From contig BSYO01000005.1 in the NCBI GenBank assembly GCA_033239525.1, positions 434,001-498,000 on the forward strand: 64,000 bases of DNA, in the 5' to 3' direction. The stretch is from Nepenthes gracilis (taxonomy: Eukaryota; Streptophyta; Magnoliopsida; Caryophyllales; Nepenthaceae). The translations under genes were made by a program, and so were the position numbers. This document shows, in pieces, positions 25,340 to 36,210 of this stretch (position 1 is its first letter; each line of letters begins with the position of its first letter). Below the pieces are notes generated by a model. The model ran no database searches. It saw only the letters and a program-made list of their open reading frames with translations, and was not told where the DNA came from.

Positions 25340-25590
25340 CCTAAGGTTTAGAATTAGGTCGCGGATGGGTCACTTGAATGACTAATATTTTATTCGACCG
25401 CTTACAGGCCACCTGAATTATTAGGGTTTAGTTCGACCGCTTACGGGTCTCTGGATTTATAAGGGTTTAATTTGGCCGCTTATGAGCCACCTAAATGAGT
25501 AGGGTTTAATTCAACTGCTTATGGGCCGCGTGGATGGTCAGGTTTAATTAGACCGTTTACAGGCCCCTGGATGATCATAGTTTAACTGTG
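25340..25590. repeat. Tandem array of 39-base units
   Basis: Five to six imperfect units of about 39 bases with the pattern GGGTTTAATTCGACCGCTTA followed by CGGGCCACCTGGATGA. It lies in the 3' non-coding part of the Tat element, between integrase and the antisense ORF. Unit length is constant but there are no unique spacers, so it is a minisatellite-like array and not CRISPR. Confidence 0.85.
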
Positions 25591-26047
25591 AACGGGTGAA
25601 AATTTGCCCAACTTAGGGGCGGTCTAGTTCATTTATTTCAAGTATCCTACAAATAAGGATTTACATGGAAAATAAAGAAAAGAAAAGCATGGCATATTGC
25701 AAATAAAAAAAAATGAACTTTCTCTTATTAATTATAATAAATGTTACAAGTATGCCTCATGTCATACAAATGACCTATCTAGGCTTTCACTGAAAGTAAC
25801 ATTTTAGATAGACTGCATTTCGTGTCCATGGGACCAACTTACTGTTCTGGGTTCGGAGCTTCTATGCCCCATTTCGTAAAACGACTGAAACTAGAAATGA
25901 GCTTTCCCAATTCGAAAAAAATTTATTTCAGTTGGTTATTTTGCCTGTAGCCTCTATACTTTGCAAGATCAGGTCTCTAATTTTGAATTGCTATGCTTTA
26001 ATTTTTTTATTGTAATAGCGAGCGACTCATTACTGGTAAGCTATTGT

Positions 26048-26900
26048 CTACATCCTAGCTGCGTCCCGGTCTTCCTCCAACAAGTCTACGTATTCCCTGA
26101 TCTTTTGGAAGTTGTCGAGTGGATTAAATGCTTTGACTCTAAGGCTTGGGAGCCCGATCTCAACCAGTATTACCGCCTCAATCCCGTAATAAAGATTGAA
26201 TGGTGTTTTACGAGTTGGTTCCTTTGGAGTTGTCTGGTATGACCATAGGACGGAGGGAAGCTCGTCAACCAATGAGCCCCCTGCGTCCTTCAACTTGATC
26301 TTCAAACCATGGAGTAGCGTACGGTTTGTGACTTCAACGTATTTGTTCGCTTGGGAGTACACCACCGAAGTGTGGACTAATCTGATGTTTAGATTGGTAT
26401 AGTACTTGGTGAAGCGCTTTCTCGAGAATTGGGTTCCATTGTCAATGACGATGGCCTCAGGAATACCAAATCTGCTCACTATGCTTTGGCGGATGAATTC
26501 CAGTGCATTGAGTTCGGTAATCTTGGCCAACGGGGCGACTTCAACCCATTTGGTAAAATAGTCTATGCTCGCGATAATGAACCTTCTTTGTCAGACTACG
26601 ATGGAAAACAGATTGAGAATATCGAGTTCCCATTGCGCGAAAGGCTAATGAGCTTGGAGGGATCTCAGCTCCGCGGGCGGCTAGTGGTGAAGATTGCCGT
26701 GGAGTTGACAATTCTCACATTCCTTCACCAACTCCAGGGCATCCTTCATTGTAGACTAATAATATCTTTGGCGTATGACTTTGAATGTTAGGTTCATATC
26801 GTCAATGTGTAACCCACATATTCTAATGTGGACTTCACTCAAGATATAGTTGACCTCATCAGGAGTAAGACACTGGAGTTATAGAGTTGAGTATTTACAG
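26048..26900 (-). pseudogene. Ty3/gypsy integrase fragment
   Basis: The open part (26530-26048, 160 codons) starts within the integrase core after AKITE and contains VIDNGTQF with the second catalytic Asp and QANKYVEVTNRTLLHGLK with the catalytic Glu, then a downstream region with LPSVLWSYQTTPK and TPFNLYYGIEAV. Upstream, 26900-26531, the frame holds CLTPDE, CENCQ, PPAEL and FAQWELDIL with stops, matching the zinc-binding N-terminus and the first catalytic Asp. Family members normally follow RT and RNase H, and these are absent: within about 170 bases upstream the sequence jumps to the leader next to the primer binding site. The first coding stretch (27173-26895) is the junction product of that deletion. 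Confidence 0.85.
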
Positions 26901-27060
26901 CGATAGAGCCGTTCGTCGACTATTGTATACCAGCTGATTGTTTTTTTGATCCGCTTGGTTTCGTTCGTATTCTCTGGTAGTGCTCCGTTCGCCAGATATC
27001 TCCAATAATGCATCATCCAATTTTTGGCCGCTTGGTTTCAGTGGTTGGCTTTTCATTAGC

Positions 27061-27079
27061 TTCCCACAAACGGCGCCAA
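27061..27079 (-). other. Primer binding site of the Tat element
   Basis: Read on the minus strand, TTGGCGCCGTTTGTGGGAA starts at the base next to the right LTR. The gypsy element at the right edge of the window has nearly the same sequence after its LTR (63690-63708), as expected for this group. Confidence 0.85.
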
Positions 27080-28016
27080 TGATGTATCCTAGATCCAAAT
27101 TTGAACAAATTCGGGTCAAGTAATTTGTCGGATTTCGATCTCCGTTCGCTGAGCTTTGGGTCCTACACACCACAATGTCAATAAGAGATCAGGTGACGGC
27201 GGTATTTAATCTCACCAAAAATATTACGACGTTCAAGTTAGTAATCAGCCTTTTGAATTTAAAAGGTGGATGCAATGAGTGTATTTGTAAGTGGGAGTGT
27301 ACTCGTAGGATGAGTAACTTTTGCAGTTACTCGTGAGGAGCAATTTCTCTAAATATTGAGTTTGTTAAGAACTAATAGCAGTGAGTGAGTGAGCGTAAGA
27401 TGCTCGAGAGAGTAAGAGAGCTTATGAGAGTTTTGTAATTACTTGAGAGCTTTTGTAGGCAGAATAAAGCGTGTCTAAAAGCGTCAGCTTTCATAGCCTT
27501 TTATAATCATAACCATAGGATGCTTTCCTTATGCAGAGGGGTTGGATGCCTATGCTCTGTTTGGGGTCATTGCCTTTTCTGCATAGGCTTGAATACATTT
27601 CTGGCTGTAACGGTTAAATGGATTAATCTCCTTACTTCTGTATTTTGTAACCATTAGGGTTTCTAACAAACTGTGCGTAGATTCTGGCGCCTTCCTCTCG
27701 GGATATACTTTGATTGTAAATGTGACTGTTATAGTGAATCTTACCTTCTTTAAAGATGCGAAAAATTAGGACAGACAATTGTTGTGGTTCGAAGATGGAC
27801 ACATGGGCCAATCTAGACATGAGTCGTGTTTATCCTGGGTCGTGGCTGGCCTGCTTTCCACTTCCTCGGTCAACAGCGTCGTTGATCGTCTTGGATTTAA
27901 ATAGGTCTCTACCAGCCCATTTGCTCTTCGTCCAATTAATGATAGCGTTGACTGTCCAAGCAGAAATGAGCCGTTTAGGATTTGTGTGGGTCAGCTCGTT
28001 ACTGGCGTCCACATCA
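27080..28016 (-). repeat. 5' LTR of the Tat element
   Basis: Plus-strand ends are TGATGTATCC and CACATCA. It aligns with 21450-22422, with many substitutions and small indels. Of the GGTCAAC/GTTGACC pairs in the other LTR only degraded forms remain here, for example GGTCAACAGCGTCGTTGATC near 27868. Confidence 0.9.
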
Positions 28017-28021
28017 GTTTT
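28017..28021. repeat. Target site duplication (right) of the Tat element
   Basis: GTTTT, identical to 21445-21449. Confidence 0.85.
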
Positions 28022-28334
28022 ATAACGAAAGACCTTATTTTGAGTAGGCATTGCAAAAGCTTTAATAATCAAAAGGGCCTCTTTTATATATAGGGAAAAA
28101 TACCAAAAATATGTTTAATCGTTAATTTTTTTCAAAATTCTATTCTTAACTTTTAGTAAAGAAAAAAAGGGATTTGAAAGAGAAACTTCCGATCATGGTA
28201 TTTGATACTCTGCGAAGTGCCAACCAAAATGAATAGTACTAATAAATAATAAGTAACAAAACAAAAAAGGGCATTGAAGTTTTTGGGCCTCCAGTTCCAG
28301 GCCAGGCCCATCTTCATTCTGTGCTCTTAGCCCA
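28022..28334. other. Short spacer between the Tat element and the MYB gene
   Basis: It contains the 3' UTR of the MYB gene and, between 28193 and 28372 on the minus strand, an open frame that continues the MYB family's C-terminal motif out of frame (see the MYB entry). The Tat element therefore ends only about 310 bases from the MYB stop codon. Confidence 0.6.
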
Positions 28335-29075
28335 TCAACCTCCTCCGCTATCATGCGCTGCATCATATTCATCAAACATGTCTCCTCTCTCTTCTCCCAG
28401 TTGTACGTCTATGCTCCCCTTTTCTCTTGGCCTCCATGTCTTCATCACTCTTGACGCTGCTCTTCCCACAAAATTATACTCCTCTGCCGCCGATCTCTCA
28501 CTGCCGCGTGACCACTTCAGGCTCCCTCCAGGTGGTAGCAACGTCAGCATCGTCTCTGGGCCGTCTGGTTCTGCGATCCCATCATCGACATCACTGACCG
28601 GCAAACCGTCCCATAAATGCTGCTCCTTCTGCTGCTTCATAGCTGAGCCGGACTCAGAACACACGGACGCATCAACGGCGGGGGGACACTTGGTTGTGGC
28701 CGAGTTCGATTCGGACGGCAAATCGGCGGCGCGCTTCCTCCGGAGGGTGGAGTTCCAATGGTTCTTGATGGCGTTGTCTGTCCGGCCTGGCAGAAGGCGG
28801 GCTATGGTGGCCCACTTGTTTCCGTGGAGGGAGTGGAGCTGGACGATGGAGGCATCCTCCGCCGGCGTGAAGGGGAGGTGCTGGACGGACGGGCTGAGCT
28901 GGTTGCACCAGCGGAGGCGGCACGACTTCCCAGAGCGGCCGGGGATGGCGGAGCTGATCAGGGACCAGTTCCGCGGCCCATGCTGTTCTACCAGTTTGAT
29001 GAGAGAGGCGTCTTCCTGCGGACTCCACGAGCCCTTGACACGATAGTCGCCGCTGCGGCCATTTTGAGATCCCAT
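28335..29075 (-). CDS. R2R3-MYB transcription factor, MYB44/70/73/77 subgroup, C-terminus frameshifted
   Basis: A single uninterrupted 246-residue frame. Repeat R2 has Trp17, Trp37 and Trp56; repeat R3 has Phe69, Trp88 and Trp107, and NKWATIARLLPGRTDNAIKNHW is diagnostic of subgroup 22. The bHLH-binding signature is absent, as in that subgroup. A TMLTLLPPGG segment at 175-184 sits where relatives have an LxLxL repression motif and is degenerate. Members are nuclear DNA-binding regulators of stress, auxin and ABA responses, and are intronless like this gene. In relatives the C-terminus ends with an FMxxMQxMIxxEV motif. Here it is found one frame off at 28372-28335, so the annotated end (DMFDEYDAAHDSGGG) is frameshifted, probably by one extra base near 28373. 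This may be a real variant or a sequence error. The coding region is much richer in GC than its surroundings. Confidence 0.93.
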   Translation of the reverse strand: MGSQNGRSGDYRVKGSWSPQEDASLIKLVEQHGPRNWSLISSAIPGRSGKSCRLRWCNQLSPSVQHLPFTPAEDASIVQLHSLHGNKWATIARLLPGRTDNAIKNHWNSTLRRKRAADLPSESNSATTKCPPAVDASVCSESGSAMKQQKEQHLWDGLPVSDVDDGIAEPDGPETMLTLLPPGGSLKWSRGSERSAAEEYNFVGRAASRVMKTWRPREKGSIDVQLGEERGDMFDEYDAAHDSGGG

Positions 29076-29166
29076 GATCGGAAAATCAAAATAGCGTTTT
29101 GATAAAAAGGGAAAAGTTTTGATCGCATAAAACGAAAGGGAAACCGGTGAGGCATCAAAGGGAACA

Positions 29167-29175
29167 ATTTATATA
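29167..29175 (-). promoter_or_regulatory. Probable TATA box of the MYB gene
   Basis: TATATAAAT on the minus strand, about 92 bases before the MYB start codon, which fits a short 5' UTR. A second TATATA lies at 29179-29186. Confidence 0.5.
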
Positions 29176-29199
29176 AGCATATATAACCGATGAGGGTAA

Positions 29200-29201
<2 letters not shown>

Positions 29202-29250
<49 letters not shown>
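29202..29250. repeat. (AG)n microsatellite in the MYB promoter
   Basis: About 24 uninterrupted AG dinucleotides roughly 130 bases upstream of the MYB start, just beyond the putative TATA boxes. GA/CT repeats near plant core promoters are bound by BPC/GAGA-type proteins, and the length is likely to vary between individuals. Confidence 0.9.
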
Positions 29251-29251
<1 letters not shown>

Positions 29252-29253
<2 letters not shown>

Positions 29254-31212
29254 AGGGTGGGGAGGAGTGGCGAAGGGAATTATAACTTCATTCATTTTCC
29301 AGTATAACTGAATTTCACTGATTTCGTTCCGTAACGGCTGTTTTTTTAACCCACGGAATTCGTAAATTAGAAAAACGCTTAAGCATTCAACGGCTGATAT
29401 CGCCCAACTCCGAAAGTGTGGCAGCTAGGATTCATTCCTGTTCCTTTTTTCGGAAACACCAGAAGTGGTTAGCTAAATGATGTTTTTCAGTTTAACAAGT
29501 TGGTATGGCCAAAGTATGGAACCCTCCCTCCCTGTTCACGGTGAATTTGGATCGAACGCTGTCCAATTATTTCCATTTTATTATGCTCCTGGTAAATGAG
29601 GCATAGGAGAGATCGTGTTTTAATTTGGAATACCATTAATTATAAGAATGATTCCGCCAAATCAGTAGTTCATTCTCAAAAAGAAAGGGGGAAAAAAAAA
29701 AAATTCAAACATAATATGTTGGAGTTCCGAATGTAGATATGACCTGAGAGATTGGCATTCCAGGGCTTTTTAGCTAGTTTATTATGGGATAACTGCACGT
29801 ACTTGAGAGTTTAGTTATGGTCACCCATGTAACAAAAAATTCCAATTACAAATAGTTATATAAAGTCGATAATTTTAAGTTTTAAAATCAACATTTACAT
29901 TTATGTGCAAAAATCTAGATAAAAAATTCAATGTTATTCGACCTGTGAGTAGACCGGCGGACAAATTCCACCAATTTATTTATTTTAAAGAAAGGTAAGT
30001 GCCTTGGCATACCAATCAACATAGGATGCTGTGAAATTTGCAAAAGATGATTTGGTTACATTGTAAAGAAAAAAAAAAAAAAGTTTCACGAAGTCACTGT
30101 GCCGGGCCCGAGGAGAACAGAAGTGACGGCCCAAAACTCATTGGAAGGCAAATAATATATTCTTCTTTGTAATTATTTAAAATGTTAAGCTGTTAATCAA
30201 CTTGTTAAGTTGTTACGGTGGTTGAATTTATTGTTTAAATATTATTTTTATTTTTTAATATATAGGACCCCTTACCCACCCGTGACAATTTTTCTTTTTC
30301 TTTTTTTTTATTGCGAACAGTAAATGAGATATTTCCATTTTACATCTCAGCCGAGTCTCTCCGATTAATCAATTGTTCATTTTATCATCACAGCCGCTGC
30401 GCATCCCTCCTCTGTAAAAGCTTCTTCACAAAGCTTCCGAGGACACAACAAAAGTCAAGACAGTATAAAAATATACATATACAAGACAACAATCGAGTGC
30501 GTCAGCAAGTTTTTCGGTTGGAAAAAATGATAGATTTTAGTGATGAGAGAAACTCATAAGAGCACATTCCGAAAAATTCCTTTTGAGTTGCCATTGCCAA
30601 CTAAAAGAATTTATTGTGGTAAGAAGTGTCAACTTACTGGTAAAACAATATCTTAATCAATTAACTCTAAATTTGTGATCGCTTAAGGCCCTCCTTAAAT
30701 TTATAATCTAAACAGTTACCTAAGTACTTTTGTTTCTTTAAGTAAATCTTTCAATGCTAAACATCTCCATAATAATAACATTCGAGAATATAAAATCTAA
30801 TATCTTTTAACAATATATGATTCTTCACAGAACTCTACAGAACTAAAAGCTCCATCTGAGAACGAAACTATATTGTCACTAAAGATTTCAAATAACATTT
30901 TATCTTTTGTAAAATTAGAAACAAAATATTAAATACTTAATTATCTAAAATTTATGTTATTATATGTATATATATATACAAGTATTCTTTCACTATTCAT
31001 AAACTAGTTCTTCCTCCTTGTAAAAATCAAATGCCGACACCCAGTTACGTAGGAATTGTCCGAAAACCAAATACAACATTCCGTTAAGGCAATTTTATTT
31101 GTAGTGTTGAAGAAAAAAAAAAAACAAACAATGTTCCATTCAAGTAGCAAGTATTCAATTAATTTATCACGTGAGATGCTTACAAATCAAATCCTGGGAT
31201 ATTACTCCCTTT
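29252..31212. other. MYB upstream region and intergenic DNA
   Basis: The first several hundred bases are probably MYB promoter. No coding frame is supported. The sequence becomes very AT-rich, with A runs near 29693-29703, 30068-30081 and 31110-31121 and a TATATA stretch near 30965-30976. Confidence 0.5.
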
Positions 31213-31560
31213 ATTAGTATAAGCTTCAAAATCATGCAACACTTGCAGGTTGGCTTTAGAAGTGGCACACGCTTTATCAATATAAGCGCCCCAACTGATG
31301 GGTCACATATGGTTTGACTCCGGAAATGAAATAGTCGTAAGGCAGCCAGCTTATATGCCACTTGCGATTTGGCTTTGAAAATGAGATTGTTTTTTTCTAG
31401 TATAAGCATCGAACTTGCATCTTGCGTGCAGTTTGGCCCTGGAAATGAAATAGTCTCCTATAGTATAAGTCACTAACTCATCTCACCTATAGTTTGAATC
31501 TAGAATAAATATAACCTCTACAACATGAGCGCCCCATTCGAGTGATATCTTTGGCTCATG
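31213..31560. repeat. Decayed tandem repeat, units of about 60-70 bases
   Basis: Five or six imperfect units share AGTATAAGC at the start, a CTTGC/ACTCATC segment, GTTTGGCTYTGGAAATGAAA and then TAGTC. Unit lengths vary because of indels. No coding frame runs through it. Confidence 0.6.
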
Positions 31561-32899
31561 ATTTAACTTTGATTGAGTATATTTGTATGAGATTTTTCTT
31601 AAGCATCACTTTGTTGATATTAGAAAACATATAATGGCATTGAATATGCAAACCAATAAAGATCCAACAATATCTATGTCAGACTCTATTTACTTTTCAT
31701 TTTAGATTGTCATCAAATTATTTTGTATTATAGTACGTGAAAAGAACATTATCACTTATTATATAAAAATATTAGGATTCAAACTTATAAATTGTTTGAT
31801 AATAGTATATAATAAATTAATTGTGACGACACTTAAAGTTTTCTTAAATTATTAATAATTATATTATTGGCATATAAATCATGTGAAAAAATTTTAGAAT
31901 TGTGACACATAACATGAATTATATATAATAATTTATTAAAAATAATTAAATATTATAATTTTATATGATTTTATTATATTTTTTAGATAAATTATTAAGT
32001 CTTATCTTTAATGAAAATAATAATATTTATACAATTAAAAAAATAATCTCATTCAATCATATAAATAATGAAACTAGTGAGCATATATTATGAATAGGAG
32101 TAGATTTTCTGAATAATATTGAGTAGTTTTTTGTTCATGGTGAATTAAAGTTGGTTTTCTTAATTTTCATATTAAATTAAAGATAGGAGTAGTTTTTGCA
32201 GATAATATTAAACAGTTTTTTCCATATTGAATTAAATAGAGCTTCCTTAACTTCTTTTTGATCTTGATTTTCGAGGATTGATCCAGAAAATTACAACCAG
32301 TAACTTTTGTAAAAATTTATATAGCTTTCTTTAAGAAAGAGAGGTAATGATAGAAGGAGAGAAAACGACTTTAGAATATTTAAAAAAAGAACGTTATATA
32401 GGAATTTTCATAAGTTGTTAGTATTTAATATCACATTATTTAACTTTATAATAATATGGTAATTTAACAATATGTAAAATGATTTGATTATCTTAAAATT
32501 TTATAATAACATAGTTTAATATAGAAAACCCGAAACCGAACTAGAATTAAAACAATTAGAGCATCTAAACTTTAACAACACCGGTCAATTTTGTTATCCC
32601 ACTTTTCAATTTAGTTATCTCAATTTGATTTTAACTGTGGGATTAGTAATTTTTTGACATTCTTAGACGAGAGGTAAGTGTGAGCGGTTGAACATGTCAT
32701 GGTAACTGTGTGCCGGTAGTCCTGAACATGAGGGATGTATTCCGACACTTGATGCCAATGTGGTGATCGCTTGCAATTCGTTTGGGGGGCCATGCCACAG
32801 TTCGAATAATGAGGTTAGTGTGGGGGCAATGCCAGTCAGACAAATCTAAGCGAATAAAATGGCGCAGTAAAGTTCCGAATTCTCCATTATTCGGTCGGC
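31561..32899. other. AT-rich intergenic DNA
   Basis: Very AT-rich (31600-32560) with no gene. From about 32640 the composition rises, and 32680-32850 may already be the outer part of the LTR-like sequence that follows. Confidence 0.45.
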
Positions 32900-33960
32900 T
32901 ACCAATTTAGTAAGGTATAAGAAATAAAAAGATCACACAATATTTTTAACGTGGAAACTCTTTCCAATCAAGGAAAATCACGAGACAAAATTTGAACAAA
33001 CTTTCACTATATAAAATTAGTTATAAAAATTTTCGAGACAAAATACCTACAACATACTCGAGACAGAATAAGAAAAACAATCTCCAAAGTTATGAAACCC
33101 TCCTACCCTATTATATCTCCGTTTTTCTTCTCTCTTTTCTCTCACTGGTGGTGTACTCTACTCATTAATTTTACAAATGTGGCGGCAAGTAGTGAACACC
33201 AAGAGCTTCCTTCCGCACTTTGCTCCGTTCCACTACCACTATCCTACCGCTCTTTTCACTTTTTCTTTTGAAGCGCTTAGTGTGTTCTTTATAAAGACTC
33301 TGACCCCAAATCTAATCTACTCACCTGACTGATCTTAAAGATGATTTGTCACACCAATCTTTTTCTACGATTTCACCAGTTCCTGTACTTTCTCAAACCA
33401 CGCATATTTTGCAGGTCAACCTGCTTTACATAAATGCATGCCCTGTAGATCAACCTACTCTACTCATATGGCGCATACCCTGTAGATCAACTACCTACTA
33501 TGCAAACATTATCAACTCTAGAAAGTCAAATGTTCTGCAAATAAAATACCTGCTCTGCTAGATCATTAATTAAGAAAGTCAACTATGTACCACTCTGGCT
33601 CTTGGTATCACTCCTACAAGCCATTCTCCTGCAAGCCACTCCGAATTTTCATTCTGAAAATTCACACTAGATTTTTACTCTGTGATTCCATTCCAGAATG
33701 TCAAATCGGCTTTTTTTGCCATACCGGCATTTTCATTCCAAAAAATGCAAATCATTATTTTTCATTCTGGCCTTTTTTGCAGTCCTGCCAACCATATCGG
33801 CCAAAATCATTCTGGGCCAAAACAATACGGCAATCCAAACTCGTAAATTCCATTCTTACCTTTTTCATACCGATAAATTTCATATCGGTAAATTTATACC
33901 AATAAATCAATACCGGTAAATCAAACCGGTAAAATCTTTACTTCAAAATCTACCTTCTTC
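32900..33960 (-). repeat. Diverged copia LTR fragment, minus orientation
   Basis: The segment ACGTGGAAACTCTTTCC, then AAAATCACGAGACA and an ACTATATAAAATTAG phrase is shared in the same order with the complete LTR at 47495-48686 and with the copia LTRs at 42.3 and 46.7 kb. It is followed by CT-rich sequence and a GGTGTACTCTACTC phrase, also shared. The T-rich CATTC/AATTTT part at 33640-33960 matches the far end of that LTR type. Exact limits are uncertain. Confidence 0.55.
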
Positions 33961-34076
33961 AACAAACGGCCATTCTGGTCATTTGCTGTAACTAATTTGT
34001 AACACTCCGAATCCAATGACGTGTCCGTTTATTGAGCCACCCACAATGAGGTGATCAAAACCCAATAAACTTTTCA

Positions 34077-35150
34077 TCACGACTTTGTGGGAAAACCTTC
34101 GCCTTTTTCCAATAACCGTAATCTCCGACCTTTTGACAATTTCTCCTCAATTGAGATCACAATATCGGCTTCCGCAAGCCTGAATAATACATTCTTCCAC
34201 TCTACTGAACTTGGAGTAGTCTCACTCCCTTTCAACTCTTTCTCTACAGTCGAATCATTCTCCCTTACACTCCACCTTGGCCACCTATTCCTGCCACCTT
34301 GATCAATACCCCAATTGGTTACCTTGACATCTTTCTTAGCAACCCAAATTTTCATTAGGTACCGACCTGATCTTCTACTTTCCTTTACCATAATTGAGGC
34401 ATCTTTGGTGAATTTTCATTGGCTATCTCCAAATGTTGTTCTAAAACCTTTTTCATCAAACTTTCCGATTGAAATTACATTTAACCTTAGATCTGAGGTA
34501 TATCGCATGCCTTCAGTACAAGCTTGTCCCCGTTGTTTATTCACAAGCAAACATCCCCGACACCAACAACTCTTGACGAGCTACTGTTATCCATTTTCAA
34601 TACCTCGTGGTCTATGGGTATATAACTCATGAAGTGGGACTTTCTCGGTGTTATATGTTGTGAGGCTCCAATATCCATCACCCAACTTGTCTCCTAGTAC
34701 GGTATGCACTGTATTTTCCCTGCGTAGACAATCAGGAGGTCTCCGCAGAAAGTGATAGTATTCCGATCATCATCGTTATGATCGTGTCTCTCCTGACAAC
34801 CACTTCTACCCTTCTTCTCCTACTTCCTTTGTGGATAGTCTCGTCTCATGTGGCCTTTCTTACCACAATGGAAACTCATCCTCTCCTGAAACTTGAACCA
34901 GCTATTACTCCTCTCCGATTTGCCGCCTCGTTCCCTTGATTTTTTTTTATCCCCGATCGCTAGTTGCCACAAGCAAACTTGACTTTCCTAAGACCTCACC
35001 ACTTTTCTTCCGCCTTGACTCATTTATAAGTAAGGATGTTATTACCTTGTTCAGGTTGAACGTGTCTTTCTCAAATAGCAGTATCGCGACAATATGATCG
35101 TACGAAACCGATAATGACGCCAACAACACCAATGCTTTGTCTTCCCATAT
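34077..35150 (-). pseudogene. Copia gag-protease remnant
   Basis: The minus strand 35132-34947 contains the gag segment LLASLSVSYDHIVAILLFEKDTFNLN and a SLLINESRRK end. A zinc knuckle near 34880-34840 reads SFHCGKKGHMRRDY, having lost its first and last Cys. At about 34690-34600 the protease region has an Asp-Ile-Gly-Ala in place of Asp-Ser-Gly-Ala, and 34500-34320 continues through the protease C-terminus with stops and a frameshift to WVAKKDV. The gag N-terminus, integrase and RT are missing. It is closely related to the gag of the element at 42-47 kb. Below 34320 the open frame continues into sequence that is not recognisably copia. Confidence 0.75.
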
Positions 35151-35165
35151 GGGGTCACTCCCATA

Positions 35166-36210
35166 TGAAAAAATATCGGAGTAAAAAAAACAAGAGTAAA
35201 AATGTCGGTTTGAAAAATGCCAGAGTAAAAAATGCTAGAGTAAAAAATGTCAGAGTGAAAAACTTCGGTTTGCATTTTTCAGAATGGAATGGCAGATTTA
35301 CTAGTATGATTTTGGTCGGTATGGTTTTACCAGTTTGGTTTTACTGGTACAGTTTTATCGATATGGAAGGACGGTATGGTTTTGATCAGTATACTTTTTC
35401 GGAATCCTTTTTCCGGAATGAATTTTTGAAATTTTTGAAATGGTCAAAAATTTCAGAATTTATGAAATTTTTGGAATGCAGATGGCTAGGAATGAAATTG
35501 GCCGGTATGAAATTTCCAAAATGAAAATTTCAAAATGTAGTTAGTCATTTTAAAGTTTTAAAGTCTGAGGACACTAAAGCAAAAGTCTGAGTATTTTGGT
35601 CAACGCTTAGAAATTATAACTGAAAAGTTTGTCACCTACAACCTTTGTGCAATCAGCTTCTTTAGAAATGAAGTTGACTCTTAGAATTGGTAGTTGATTG
35701 GTTGAGTAGGTCAACTCCTTCTGATAGAATGACGCTTAGTAGAGTACGTTGTAAAGTTGTTGGCAGGTTGCAGAGTCGGTAACAGATTTTGCACACACAC
35801 AACTTGCATGCTGGGTAGGCGACGATCAGGGTAAATTTTTATATATATACATGGTGGGTATGCAAGTAAAGTGTATAGAGAAATGAGAGAGAGAAACTTA
35901 AGAGAGATCAAGAAGTAGTCAGACTTTACTCTTGTGTTCTTACTCTTTGTTTTTGTTCTCAACTCTTGAAGGATTTTTGTAGTCAAAAAAGGATTTCGAT
36001 AATCACATTCATATGTGAAACTTGTTTTGTGGACTAAACGTTCCATGATTTTTTCTCTTATTTTAGAAGAGGGCTTTCCATATAAAAATTTGGTGTATTG
36101 TTACTCTTTCTCTCGCATTCTTCAATCGTGTGTGTTTGTGCATATATTTCTTATCCGACTCCATTTCTTTGACCGGCCATTATCTTCCTTACAGTTAGAT
36201 TGATAACGTT
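35166..36210 (+). repeat. Diverged copia LTR, plus orientation
   Basis: It starts at the break in the gag remnant. It has short tandem units of the type AGAGTAAAAAATGYC (35195-35265), a TATATATATACATG TATA region near 35844, purine-rich leader sequence, and a GGGCTTTCCATATAAAA phrase at about 36073 that corresponds to the U5 block of the LTRs at 47.5 and 52 kb. Its orientation is opposite to the gag remnant on its left, so it is not that element's own LTR. The ends are not resolved. Confidence 0.5.

Larger units (their letters stand above)
21450..28016 (-). mobile_element. Tat-lineage Ty3/gypsy retrotransposon, internally deleted
   Basis: Matching LTRs (21450-22422 and 27080-28016) with TGAT...ATCA ends are flanked by an identical 5-base duplication, GTTTT. 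The primer binding site next to the right LTR and the integrase frame both read on the minus strand, so the right LTR is the 5' LTR. Gag, protease, RT and RNase H are gone: the integrase part begins within about 170 bases of the primer binding site. Between integrase and the 3' LTR lie a 39-base tandem array, a long antisense ORF and a second tandem array of about 59-base units. A long 3' region with tandem repeats and an antisense ORF is known for the Tat lineage (Retand, RIRE2, Grande, Ogre relatives). The LTRs are clearly diverged, so the insertion is old. Confidence 0.88.

Noticed and set aside
25340..25590. Regularly spaced repeats that could look like a CRISPR array
   Set aside because: Whole 39-base units repeat with no unique spacers, and this is plant retrotransposon DNA.
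26429..26791. 120-codon plus-strand frame
   Set aside because: Complement of the gypsy integrase coding region on the minus strand.
28672..29028. 118-codon minus-strand frame
   Set aside because: Shifted frame within the MYB gene; no domain.
28321..29046. 241-codon plus-strand frame
   Set aside because: Complement of the MYB coding region, open because of its high GC content. The minus-strand frame carries all the MYB repeat residues.
35114..35524. 136-codon plus-strand frame with repeated RVKNA phrases
   Set aside because: Translation of short tandem repeats in an LTR; not a protein gene.
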